Positions 11,011 to 22,837 of a stretch of 64,000 bases of DNA are shown piece by piece. This DNA is from Spisula solida (Eukaryota > Mollusca > Bivalvia > Venerida > Mactridae), in assembly GCA_947247005.1 (NCBI GenBank), contig OX365947.1, forward strand, positions 32,630,760 to 32,694,759, written 5' to 3'. Each line of letters begins with the position of its first letter. The stretch's first letter is position 1. The position numbers and the translations under genes were made by a program. The notes under the pieces are model-generated. The model ran no database searches and was not told the DNA's origin. It was given only the letters and a program-made list of their open reading frames with translations.

Positions 11011-11364
11011 TATTAGTATGTAGCTTAGTGTATAAGGTATTAGTTTTCACTGCCTTTTTCTCCAAATGAAGTGTTTAAAACAATAAAAATACAATGTTAT
11101 GCTATTGCAGTGTTTGTATACAAGTGACAGATCTGATGAAACGGACTATACCGATTGAATACATGTGATGTAATGGCGATAGCAGTGCCGCACTTAGAGT
11201 TCGAGATGAGGTTGTCAGAAGGAATGCGTGAGTAGTTGTGTACAGGTGTTTGCCTGGCGAATGGTATGGATACTAGGTCGAACTTGTGACGTAGCCTCGA
11301 ACAACTATGTCTTACTTCTGCTGGTACGAGTATACTACTGGTATGCAATTCACGAACATTTTAG

Positions 11365-12099
11365 TGATCCTGTAAATCATGGTGACTATGTCCAGGGCTT
11401 CAAGTGAGTCCAAGTCCAGGGATTTTGTACATCATGGTGACTTTGCCGAGGGCTTCAAGTGAGTCCAAGTCCAGGGATTTTGTACATCATGGTTACTATG
11501 CCCAGGGCTTCAAGTGAGTCCAAGTCCAGGGATTTTGTACATCATGGTGACTTTGCCGAGGGCTTCAAGTAAGTCCAAGTCGAGGGATTTTGTACATCAT
11601 GGTGACTTTGCCCAGGGCTTCAAGTGAGTCCAAGTCCAGGGATTTTGTACATCATGGTGACTTTGCCCAGGGCTTCAAGTGAGTCCAAGTCCAGGGATTT
11701 TGTACATCATGGTTACTATGCCCAGGGCTTCAAGTGAGTCCAAGTCCAGGGATTTTGTACATCATGGTGACTTTGCCCAGGGCTTCAAGTGAGTCCAAGT
11801 CCAGGGATTTTGTACATCATGGTGACTTTGCCCAGGGCTTCAAGTGAGTCCAAGTCCAGGGATTTTGAACATCATGGTGACTTTACCCAGGGCTTCAAGT
11901 GAGTCCAAGTCCAGGGATTTTGTACATCATAGTGACTTTGCCCAGGGCTTTAAGTAAGTCCAAGTCCAGGGATTTTGTACATCATGGTGACTTTGCCCAG
12001 GGCTTCAAGTAAGTCCAAGTCGAGGGATTTTGTACACCATGGTGACTATGCCCAGGGCTTCAAGTGAGTCCAAATCCAGGGATTTTGTACATCATGGCG
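11365..12099. repeat. 55-bp minisatellite
   Basis: Thirteen copies plus a partial one, spaced exactly 55 bp (gggctt recurs at 11395, 11450, 11505 and so on to 12055). The unit runs through gggcttcaagtgagtcc, aagtccagggattttg and tacatcatggtgactttg. Most copies differ at one to four positions (gactatg/gactttg, gtgag/gtaag), so they have begun to diverge. Confidence 0.97.
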
Positions 12100-13602
12100 A
12101 TTAAGCTGCGAGTGTGTCTGAACAACTTTCACTCTCACAAGCAAAATGCTGTTAGTCTTAGATTAGTGTATGGGCCCGTGTTAATAGATTAATAGCCCCG
12201 TGTACTACTATGGGTCTTACCAAGGATTTATAGTTGGTATACACGAACTAAAGTTTCTGAGTGGAAATGCAGTGACGTTATTTACCCTCTTGGCTGTTTT
12301 GTCAATACTAGTATATACATATATGTATCCCTATCACATTCAACTTAAGTAGTTCGAAGTTCGGGAAACGTGCTTTAAGTTGGCTTGCTTACTAATTGAA
12401 AGCGTTGCTTGAGTAGGGGGGTATGCCAATATATATTACGTTTTCCCAGTTCCTGACGTCACGTGGGCACTTGAAATACTGTAAATCACTATTGGCACGT
12501 TTTGCATACCAGGCAATCTAGAGTTACTGTTCCTTACCCTCGCTAATGGATGAATGGATAAATGACGTAGACCATTAGCGCAAGAAATGATGCAATTAGC
12601 AGTACTTGTGTTTACAATCCTGAGTAATTTATTTTACAGTGACGGAGGTACATAAAGTAGCAACGTTAATAGAAAACACGCACATCTCCACACTAGTCTT
12701 AGTCTGCTCATTGAATTTACATAATTAGTCCAGGTTCCACCTAAAACTATGTAGTTGTTGGCCAATATTTGGCGGACATGTGGACAAGATGACGCAAGAC
12801 GGATTATAATAAACCGATGCGTGTTTGTTTGGCTGTATTTAAAAAATGTCTTATTTCAACTGCGTGTTTCATTTGTTACGTATTACATTAAATAAGAATT
12901 TTAATAACGCTCGAAATTGTAACTTGTATTTAGAAACACCATGTTTGTTGTATTTCATACCCATAAACAATACGTTTTGTGAAAAAAAAGATTTACCAGT
13001 GAAAACATGTTATACCTACATTTATATCTACGTACGATCGATCCATAGCCAACGAGTACACACTCAATCATATTCTCAACTAAGTACCAAACATCATTCG
13101 GCCTGCTCTTAAAACGTATCATCGATTTCAGAAGAATGTTTTCCTGCAAATGGTCTTTTGTTTTCACAGACGAATGATACCAATACATGAACACACACAG
13201 TGTTTCGTTAGATGTTTATTCAATAACCGCATTGGTCTGTATGCGACCATTTATAATGACGGACATTCATTAAATGTTTGTTTCTAGTATAGTTATCTAC
13301 AGTGAACATCTCGTAGAATTGATTTCGGTTATTTTTTGTCACGATGATGTAGGCACAAGTCCGTGAAAGTGTCATATGTATGAATGGAGACTATGCATAA
13401 TGTATCAAATAGTCTTTTAAAAAGCAGTTATGATCGGTCGCATGTATTACTAGTATTACATCTATATAATTTCGTTGCATTGTATATATGTAATGACAAT
13501 GGGACTTATAAGAAAAAAGTTGAATTGAATTATGTGTCGTGACCTCGTCATCAATGTTGAACCTTCTGTAACATGCACGCAGATCGTCTAAATATAATTC
13601 CC
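12100..13602. other. no gene seen
   Basis: Two overlapping frames near 12.85-13.19 kb on opposite strands have no recognisable domain. Otherwise AT-rich sequence with no repeat identified. Confidence 0.5.
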
Positions 13603-13606
13603 TTAA

Positions 13607-14502
13607 GGATGCTGGATCGGTTTAATGCGCATGCGTCATTTGTCATAGTACGTTATGTGCCTTATAAATGTAAAAATGTGTAAAAATAATCTAAAATAAA
13701 TCAAATTGAACAGTTTGGATAAGTATTATGCAATAAAATTAGAAAATACTAATCGAAATGACGGTTTCCATTCTGAGAAAAATATTACATTACAAAATAG
13801 GTGGGTGGGGTAAAAAAATAAAAATATTGCTATTTATGCCAAATGACTTTTTTGGGAGTCAGGTTCGTTTGGTAATGTTTGTTTATTGTGTGTTGATGTG
13901 TTTTCGCGATATTAACATGTTCAATAAATTTTATTTTAAGCGTTTTCATTGATTTTCTCAGCATTTTAGCCACATTTAACCAAAATACAAACAAAAATTG
14001 CGAAAAAAGTACCTCCGTGACATATATTTTTTATTGTATAATTATGAAGATCTATGTCACTAGACTTATTTAACAAAATATAAAAAAAAGTTTAAGGTGG
14101 GAAAAAAAGTTATTAGGATTTTACCTGGGTGCTATTTTGCTGCATTAAATATGAAGTGGGTGGGGTAAAAGAGCAATATATATTAGACCAAAATTAAATA
14201 TACCCTTTTTGGTATCTTGATCATGTATAACAATGTGTACCCAAACTATATTGAAAAATATTTTATTATTTAGATCACAGACATCAAATAAAAATGTCAA
14301 ATTTGAACACCACCACCAATTAACCAATTTCCATGGAATTATAAAAATAATTCATACACACTTCAATCAGGGTCGATTACCCGAAAAACGAGTTCCGTGA
14401 CCTATTGTTTTTTCATCATATTTTGTGTCAGAATAGATTTCTTTACTTCCTGGCAAAATTTGAGCAAATTCTGAAAGTGGGGTCCTAAGCGCTCCAACAT
14501 CC
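13607..14502. mobile_element. piggyBac-like MITE with TTAA target
   Basis: TTAA at 13603-13606 and 14503-14506 flanks inverted ends GGATGCTGGA and TCCAACATCC. The interior has a diverged direct duplication: gtgggtggggtaaaa recurs near 13801 and 14156, and a tccgtgac segment near 14014 and 14394. There is no transposase. TTAA targets are typical of piggyBac, but the ends do not begin with the usual CCC. Confidence 0.65.
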
Positions 14503-14812
14503 TTAAAAATATTACGTGGGTTATAGCAAACATGTAATAAATTCAATGCGGCCTAAATTTCACAATAATCAATATGCACTACAATTAGTAATTGTCTTGG
14601 TATTTTAACCGTTTCTCTGTCCAATGAATTACAAACACCATCATCGATGTACATAATACATTTGTCCGAGAATACAAATATCCGACTATAACGCTATTTA
14701 AACGAACACACACACCAATCTGTGGACGGATATGACGATTCATGAAACAATATGAAAAAAAATCAGACAGGGAAGGCAACACTCAATAGATCGATTTACG
14801 AAGCTATAGATG

Positions 14813-14994
14813 CACCGCGTATAAACCAAATCACTGTACTCATGATTGTGATACTATACATTTCAATGTGTACTCATTATTGTGATTGAAACATACGGTG
14901 ATTTTCCATCACTGTACTCATTATTGCAATCCTATACTAACCAACGTGTACTCATTATTGCGATAACCGGAAGTTGACTCGTTTATACACTGTG
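14813..14994. mobile_element. 182-bp TIR element with 5-bp target duplication
   Basis: Ends CACCGCGTATAAAC and GTTTATACACTGTG are inverted; AGATG flanks it at 14808-14812 and 14995-14999. Inside, tgtactcattattg-type blocks recur about four times. A diverged inverted copy lies at 9985-10171. Superfamily not assigned. Confidence 0.7.
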
Positions 14995-15741
14995 AGATGG
15001 ACTCGTGTACGTGTTTAACCGCGCAGATTCCGTGTGGAATTTATTTCTAGTTAATATGGTAACACGATTTTATAGTTTTTATTCTTGATTTGAATTCTCA
15101 TGACATGACGTAGCGCCAACACTTCTGGTGCCGAGATGCTTTGTTAATTGCAGGCTCGGTTTGTTGAGACCAAGCGCTAATAGAATAATTTATGGCCTGC
15201 ATTAAATTCACATAAAAAGCCATGGACACCCAGATTGTTTACGACTTCATTTGATTTTGAATTGCAAAACAAGTTGCGTCATATCGCAATGCTGAGGAGA
15301 ATTCTGAAATAATTTCTCTCGAATGGCAACAAAACATATTGTTTATTTGTATTCCAAAGTCGAGCTATAGTATTAAGTTCCCTCCGCCGTAAGAGCTTTA
15401 AGCAAGACATAACAAATCCTGGACGATTAGTGTCAGGAAACTGTAAGTTAAGTGTCAGTTACATGACGTGGCCGTGGTATAGCCAGGGGATTGCGTGTGT
15501 ATGTACGTCATATTGTCCCCCAGTATATTTACCAAGAAAGTACCGTACTGTATAACCCATCAACCTAAAAGGAAATAAATAAATCACGGCACTTTTGTTA
15601 AATCAGATACTTCCTGTTATTCTATGAACTCGCTGATTTTTTTCTACGATATTCATGATTCTCTTATTATTTAATATATACTCATACACTATACTCATGT
15701 ATAGGTCATCGGACAATCAATGTGTAGGCCAAATTATTTTA

Positions 15742-16062
15742 GAGGTGTCCGGGGGCATGCTCCCTCGGATTTTTTTAAATTTCTATATCGTCGCAGGTGC
15801 ATTCTTAGCAGTTTTCAGACTAAAAATAAGAACAATTAACTATGACGTTCAATTGTGTAGGGAAAATATAGTTCATCAAATATCTAAACTAGGAATGAAA
15901 AATCACACACGCAAGACTCTACATTATTGTCTAGATTCCATATAAACATATATTTCCTTATTGTAGGGGTGTCTGGGGACATGCTCCCCCGATGGTTTTT
16001 AATTTTATACTGTCGTATGTGTTCTCTAGGCTTTTTTTTCAGACTAAATATCAATAACAGTC
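15742..16062 (+). repeat. direct duplication with GC-rich palindromic core
   Basis: Two units about 223 bp apart (15742 and 15965) share gtgtccgggggcatgctccc-type cores, an AT stretch, a gtcg(c/t)a segment and cagactaaa. The core ggggcatgctcccc is nearly self-complementary. Frames reading across the units are not convincing genes. Confidence 0.6.
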
Positions 16063-17053
16063 CAGGTGAGTATGACACTCCTATACCCCATACCCCATTG
16101 ATTTTTATTGCATTTTTGGCATTTTTATTTTTTCGACTTACATTGAAACAGTGGCCTATACGGCCTATAGGAAGTTACGTGTTTGGTTGTTATTATAACT
16201 TATAAGTACATATTGCTGGTATTATAATTATGTAAATTATATCAGCATATTTTGTTCATCATTACGTCTGTACGTGATATTTAATAGACATAATATTATA
16301 TTATGCATAATTAAGTTCGTGACCAATTTCTTTGGGGGCCAACATCGATTAAACAGTGTTTTCCAAAAACATTCCTTAAACGTATATTTTTCGGTACAAA
16401 ATATATAATTTTTATGTTAAAGGACTTTTTTTAAAAAAAGCTTTGAATCATTGTTGGTTCATGTGTCGAAGCCCTTAGAATAAACCGGGCGTTTTTAGAA
16501 GTCGCACACGACGCGTGTAAGTAGTTCATATAAGTCTAAGTATCCTTCACTCTGTTTAATATATCGCTTAATGAAACAGAAAAGAACTGTGTAAAAACTA
16601 AATTTATAGGCAGTGTTATCTTATCCCTGAATAGCGCGCGTCCTTACATTATTTCGAATATTTATTTCACCGGGTTGATCGTTTAGTGCAACAAGTATTC
16701 GTCTATAATTTCAATGTCAATATCAAACTTATCATTATTACTACCTTAGCAAGGGGACGGGGTCACTTCGCATGTGGTGTATATTAGCATGATATTGAAT
16801 GCATCATAGGTATAATGCATCACGCAAGTTAGAATAATGCATTTGTTGTTGTAGGTAAAAATCTACACTTAATTAAAGAGGATGTCGCGGTATTTTTGCA
16901 AACTTATTAATTTTCTTCAAAATTATTGTCATTGAATGTATGCATCACTTGTGTATATTCAGCATGTAGAAGATAACCAATTGGTAAACTAATCGCAGGC
17001 TAATATTGGTTACAACGTATGTAAAACGTATTAAATAAAACATATCGTTATGT
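16063..17053. other. no gene seen
   Basis: AT-rich sequence with no supported gene, array or TIR pair. Confidence 0.5.
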
Positions 17054-17061
17054 CAAAAAGC

Positions 17062-17592
17062 TAGGGGTGGGCCGATGCATCGAAATATCGATGCATTGCG
17101 ATTCCGAGTGTCCCAATAGTATGCATTGATAGTAAAAGTCTCGATCCAATAACTATCGCCGATAGTTAGCTCAACTATCGATAGTTACGATAGTTTCCTT
17201 TTTATAAATACAGTTTATTATTAATTTAAAACAACTTCCATTTTCGTTAAAAAACTAATTGTAAATAACCACACGCATCAAAACAGCCACAATGGACCAA
17301 TATCGCCTTAATTTTATTAATCTATTTCTGTCAAATTCATTTTAAATAGTTTCCACAAATAGTAGATTTGTATGTTGTACAACAAAGTGATATCCTACAC
17401 AGTGCAAATTTGCATTTACAAGTTAATCAAGTTTTCAAATCTTGGCAATAACTATTGCAATAGTATCGCAATAGTTTCCAGCAATACAATAGTATCGCAA
17501 TAGTTTCCAGCAATACAATAGTATCGCAATAGTACTTTCAGCAATAGCAATAGTATTGCAATAGTCAAAATTCGACTCAATAGTCACCCCTA
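17062..17592. mobile_element. hAT-type MITE with 8-bp target duplication
   Basis: Ends TAGGGGTG and CACCCCTA are perfect inverted repeats, and caaaaagc at 17054-17061 is repeated exactly at 17593-17600. An 8-bp duplication and aggggtg ends are hAT hallmarks. The interior has self-complementary atcgatgcat and cgatag blocks near the left end and tandem caatagtatcgcaatag units near the right end. No transposase frame. Confidence 0.88.
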
Positions 17593-17818
17593 CAAAAAGC
17601 ATACTAAAATTATCGTAAAGTCTGGTACAAGTTCGCCGATCCCGTTATTTATTTTCAAAATGGCGGATCCTATAGGCCATCTTTAGGCAATTCACTATGT
17701 GTTCGTTCCATTCCGAGTACTTTTCGGTTATGTACAGTGAACCAAACGAACTTCTACATTTTTTTCATAAGAGTATTCATACGTGTAAGTAAACATGACA
17801 TACCATTATTATCGTTTA

Positions 17819-18036
17819 CCGCCAACATGATATACCGCCGACATGATATGCCGCCGACATGATATACCGCCGATATGATATAACGCCGACATGATATACC
17901 GCCAACATGATATACCATCGACATGATGTAACGCCGACATGATATACCGCCAACATGATATACCGTCAACATGATATACCGCCGACATGATATACCGCCG
18001 ACATGATATACCGCCAACATGATATACTGCCAACGT
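17819..18036. repeat. 16-bp minisatellite
   Basis: About 13 copies of gccgacatgatatacc with substitutions (gccaac, atcgac, gatgtaac). Because 16 is not a multiple of three, the same repeated residues appear in all three frames of the minus strand. This creates long frames that are not genes. Confidence 0.95.
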
Positions 18037-18261
18037 TATAACCCTGTGAAAGACCACCTCAATAATAAGACACCTCACAATTAAGAAGCTAACACACAAG
18101 TCTGCTTTCATTACTTAGCTGTTTATTTAAACTCAGATGTACAACGACCTTCGAAATATGACCTTTGGGCGAGTTCATTTGCTAAGGTTGAAACGATATT
18201 TACCGTTATTTTTCTAATATATTAAGAATATATTTTGTAAATTCACGTCATCTGTCCAGTT

Positions 18262-18358
18262 GACAGCGTGGCCTAGTGGTTAAGATCATCTATACTCTAC
18301 ACTAGTCTGTACTCAGAACGTTCTTTTTATATAGGCTGTGGGTTCGAGTCCGCTGCTA
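18262..18358 (+). tRNA. tRNA-like sequence, probable pseudogene or SINE head
   Basis: GACAGCG pairs with CGCTGCT at six of seven positions as an acceptor stem. A box tggcctagtggttaaga and B box gggttcgagtccg are both good. The middle is about 97 nt overall, too long for a normal tRNA unless it has an intron, and I cannot define an anticodon arm. Confidence 0.5.
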
Positions 18359-18833
18359 AACTTTTTTTCAATAATTTTAATATCATAATACATGAGTGTT
18401 TTTTCATATTTTTTATTACTTAATGAATAATAAAATAATGTTTAAGTATAATACAAAGTTGCTTTGTTTCGTTTATTTTACGAGTTTAGCCTGCCCTGGA
18501 TATTGTATTTATTCTTCATATGACAATCGGGTTGAATTACAAACTATTTTCATCATTGGTTTCCCTGGAATAAGAATTGGAATCACCACTCTAAGAATAT
18601 TCTGTAGAAACTTCAACATTAACAAGCGTTTACTCTGGTAATACAAGGAGCACAGATTGGGTGACAGTTGACCGATATCTCTGTTCAACAGTCTTGACGT
18701 GGGAGTGTTTTCAAGGATTAAAATACAGAAAAAATGTACGAAGGAAATAGATATATTTCAGAAATACATGTATATTTAAAATAGAAATGCACGCGAATTT
18801 ATTATTTGGCAAAATTTAAAAAATATTCAAAAT

Positions 18834-18907
18834 GGGTGGGATTCGAACCCAAACAAAAAATCTATTTAGTTTCATAAGCATTAGGTTAGCCTACTGCGCC
18901 ATGGAGG
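18834..18907 (-). repeat. tRNA-like sequence
   Basis: On the minus strand: A box tggcgcagtaggctaacc, then B box gggttcgaatccca. About 74 nt, tRNA-sized, but no clear anticodon arm. Confidence 0.5.
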
Positions 18908-20520
18908 ACGATGTAAGCTACAATTTCAAATAATAGATTTCTTTTCCGAATACACCTCTTTTACCTGGATTATTTCATTATTAAAAGTACAGTTACGCCC
19001 GAACGATTGTGGTTATTCTATATTGATGAGCATACTATTTAGAAGGGCAGCGAATAAGGTCGACCTCCGCTTCAATGCTTTTAAAAATTGTAAGCTCATT
19101 TTTACAAATTACTACAATACCGATACTTTCTGCGCAAGTTAATTCTAATTGATCGAATAATCTATTGAAATATTAATTTACACAATTTTGTTGACCCGTC
19201 ACAAACATCGTCTTGTTGAATACATTAAAAAACTAATAAAATGAAGTAAACTTTCTGCCTGAGATTATGAATAAGAAAATCGCTGACTTGAATATTTAGA
19301 TTTCAGCGGAATAAACCTAACTTTTACAGGTATACGTATTTATTGATCGATAGTTTGTGGTCGGCGAACAAGCCCAAAGTTTAATATAAAATTTTAAGTA
19401 GGTTGAGATTTTACATTCATGAGGTAATGTAGCGTGTATGCGGGTGTGTACCGTACATGACTAAAACAATCGAACTTGTAAAAGAAATCCGCTTTTATTC
19501 TTTAAGAATTTAGTCTTAAGTAGATTTCGGACTGGCTGTTCAAATGACTTATATGGACGTTTCCGCCTAACAGACGTAAGTTAATACTCTTTTAGTATGA
19601 TTTTTCGTTTTAAATAAAAAGTTAACATCATCGTTTAACGCTTTTTTTCTTATTGGTGTCTATTTCAAAAGTTTGAATAATCTTTCTACACAGATGTTTT
19701 TATCCGACAGTTTAATCATACGTGTATTATTAATGAAACATTGCTTATGATTTAAGGTGATAGTATGCAGCTGTTTTAAATCTTCATGTGTACGAATGTA
19801 TGCATTGTTGCAGGACCACTCACAGCCATATTTATATAACTTTGCTCAGTATATCTAAATACGCACATTTATGTTTGTGGCAGCCACTATGTTCCTATGT
19901 AATGTCTCATTTAATTGCATTTTTACCATGACAAATTATATGAAAATACATTTTAATAAAAGAAGGCCCATGCATGGCACAAATGTAAATTCTTTTAACA
20001 AAATTAGAACAAAATTGCAGTGTGCGTTTTTAAATGTACTGATTATAATTATATTGAGCAATAAGGGACACAGAGCAGGAATTAATGTCTATATCGCCAT
20101 ATCTGTATGTACGTGTCAGTCAGCGACTTTACGTGTGTCAATGCGTATAGTTTGCTCCAACAGAATTCCGTAGTTGATGAGCCATTCTGATCTCTTCGGT
20201 CTTTATGCGATGATTCGTAAGAAATTGTCTGAGGTGTCCCGATTGTACATTTAGCGGAGACTTACGGAAATAGCCGAGCTTTCACGATTGTTGCGGAGCA
20301 TCACTGTTCCAGTAATACAATATCCTAGAAATACAATATCATATACGTAATGCATTTGGTTCATTTCGTTTGTTGTTTAGTTTCTTTCTTTTGGTTCGTT
20401 TAAATTCATTATTATATCGTTAACATTCGTAATATTCATTTATCACCCATTTGGGTTGCCAACCAACGCTCTCGTCTTATTGAAGGACTTTTAAGGTTAG
20501 GGAGTTTCGACCTCGTCACA
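18908..20520. other. no gene seen
   Basis: A 100-codon frame at 19871-20173 has no recognisable domain and no splice context. No repeats identified. Confidence 0.5.
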
Positions 20521-20524
20521 GGCA

Positions 20525-20580
20525 ATAGTTTGATCCAACGATCTTCGGTCTAGAAGTTAAGCTGTCTATCCATTGGGCAC
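20525..20580 (-). repeat. tRNA-like fragment
   Basis: The minus strand reads gtgcccaatggatagaca, an Arg-tRNA-like A box, then a ttctagaccgaagatc arm and a weak B box (ttggatcaaa). Likely a tRNA-derived relic. Confidence 0.35.
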
Positions 20581-20582
20581 CA

Positions 20583-21542
20583 TGACTCTCTACGCCAAGG
20601 TTCAACTGTAGTACCAAGTGCCTACAACCTTCAAACCAGTAGTCTTACAATGACAGATCGTTAATCATACTTTAACCTTGGGCTAAATTATAAGTAAATA
20701 ATAAGAATCATATCAAAAGTAATTGATCATTAATATAGTGTGTGGTAATATCAATAGAACATGGCTATAGGCGGTTAACTGTGGCGACAGGCTAACTGGC
20801 TCTCATATTTTTATACTTCGTCTAAGCTTTGATGTTTCAAATCAATTATAAGTCTACACAATAGTTGTACACTGTAATTGTTAATTTTGATTCTAAATGT
20901 TGACCGGTCAATATTTTGTCAATGAAAAGGGACTGTTTGATGAGATGAACATACTATATGGTCAAATCACGTGTCCATCACGTGGTATCAATGGTACGTC
21001 ATTACGTTGTTTATGCTCAGTGCCAACGCGTTATAACGAGTATATCATACTTCATACACATTCAACATTGTAGTTTGTCTCATTTACCAGAATTCCTGGC
21101 AAATGATTATAATAATCACTAATCAACCACTAATTACTTTCTAATAATATTTATTACCAATATTGAGATAGTGTACCCAAATCTAAGTAGACTCTTATCA
21201 TGCAAGGGGCCTTACATGGGAGTAAAGGGTTAATTGAAATCAATAGATTAACCCATACTTTGATAACGTAACTGATCCGGATTACTAACGACGTACTGAG
21301 ACAATCTGCACCGAATTTACTCTCTGGTAATACAAAACTTTTCAAAGTTTTTAATTTTATCAACACTTAGGCGAAATAATACGATTAAATATGTCTCGGT
21401 GGTTACGTCATTATACGTTTATAAATTCTGTTAAATAATTGAACTTGTCTGTAAAAAGCAACATTATATATGCTTTGTTCAAATAAGATTTGGTGTTTAA
21501 GCTTCAATAACGTTACAACTATCCATGTTATAAGCGGCCATG
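20583..21542. other. no gene seen
   Basis: No feature recognised apart from AT-rich sequence. Confidence 0.5.
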
Positions 21543-21548
21543 TAATAC

Positions 21549-21654
21549 CCACAGGTAACTGTATCATTGATTAAGAGTAAAAAATATATAAAAAAGTTAT
21601 GAATTTATAAATTTACATTTTTTTTATCTTAATCAATGACACAGTTACCTGTGG
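21549..21654. mobile_element. 106-bp palindromic foldback element
   Basis: Arms of about 36 bp are near-perfect complements, from ccacaggtaactgt through attgattaaga on the left to tcttaatcaatga and acagttacctgtgg on the right. The target duplication taatac lies at 21543-21548 and 21655-21660. The loop is about 30 bp of A/T. Confidence 0.85.
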
Positions 21655-21660
21655 TAATAC

Positions 21661-22824
21661 ATGCAGTACAATAAATATATAAGTATAATTCATATTTTGA
21701 CATCTTTAAACATGGAAAAGCAAATACACTCGACTTATCGATAAAACACCAGAATTTATAACCCTTGTTTGATCCAATTCCCTAAATACATCATTGTAGA
21801 CTTTTAAGACGTTAGTTTGAGAATAGATATTAGTCTTTATTATGAAATTTATTGTTCAATAAACGGCTGATATATGTACGAACAAACATTTAGAAACGTG
21901 AGCCATTCGTTACATAAGTTGAAGCATTGCTTACAAGAGTCTAATGTATGTTTCTCAAGATCTCATAAAAGGTAAATACCGGCAGATATACTATAGTGAG
22001 AGGTTTGTGCATAATTTATGTTATGTGCTTTATACCTAAAACAACCATTCATTAAATCTAGTGCCTCTTATGTCACGTGGTTGGTAAATTCCTTGTCTTA
22101 ATTTGAAGACCGAAGCTTTGATTTAGACTTTATTTTTGCAAACAGTATATTTTACTGCAGTTTTTTTTAATCTATACGCATTGACTTTTTGTCATGAACA
22201 ACTGCGGATGATCACTGTACATTATAGGCAATTTTCTTTAAACTATTTATTAGTGGAACATCATAAGAGCTAGAAAATGAAGTCTAAATTCTAAGTTTGA
22301 GTTTTATAGTCTTCTTAGTAAGGTACCAGAGGATTTTCATACACGGCTCCATTCCCATTTTCCCCAAATTAGTCAATAACAAACATGTTGCTAAACTCAG
22401 CTTGTAACAGGTCCAAAGCTCAAAGTTTTTGATCATTTACAATACAAAACATGACGGTCAAGACGCGTCGTACAATACAATAAAAAGTCAAAAGTTTGAA
22501 AATACATAATACATGTACATACAAACATGTGAGCAGTTATGTTTGTGACCTTTAAAGATAGGTCCACTAATTAGTTACCATGGGTTACGATATGTAAACG
22601 GTCGACAGTTTAATACATGTACTGATAGTATGGCATTATTCAACACTGAAAATACCCTTTGAACTGGTATAATAAATGGCTATATGTTAAACATATTGGA
22701 TTATTTCCGCTGGTTTTCTCTTTCATCGTTTAAAAAGTATCGACCCCGTCTGTAGTGGCTATTCGGATGTAAGGAACAAAAGGGTGACCAAGATAGCGTA
22801 TTTGGTGAAAGAATACACCTCATT
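21661..22824. other. no gene seen
   Basis: No coherent frame, array or inverted repeat was recognised. Confidence 0.5.
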
Positions 22825-22837
22825 GTTGCTAGGCAAC
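22825..22837. promoter_or_regulatory. RFX X-box-like site
   Basis: gttgctaggcaac matches the RFX X-box half-site arrangement (GTTGC and GGCAAC around TA). X-boxes drive ciliary genes in animals. No gene start was recognised nearby, so function is unproven. Confidence 0.4.

Noticed and set aside
11365..12099. CRISPR-like regular array
   Set aside because: The 55-bp units are contiguous tandem repeats with no unique spacers, in an animal genome.
17754..18111. Overlapping minus-strand frames rich in YHVGGISCRR
   Set aside because: Produced by the 16-bp minisatellite; the same peptide appears in several frames.
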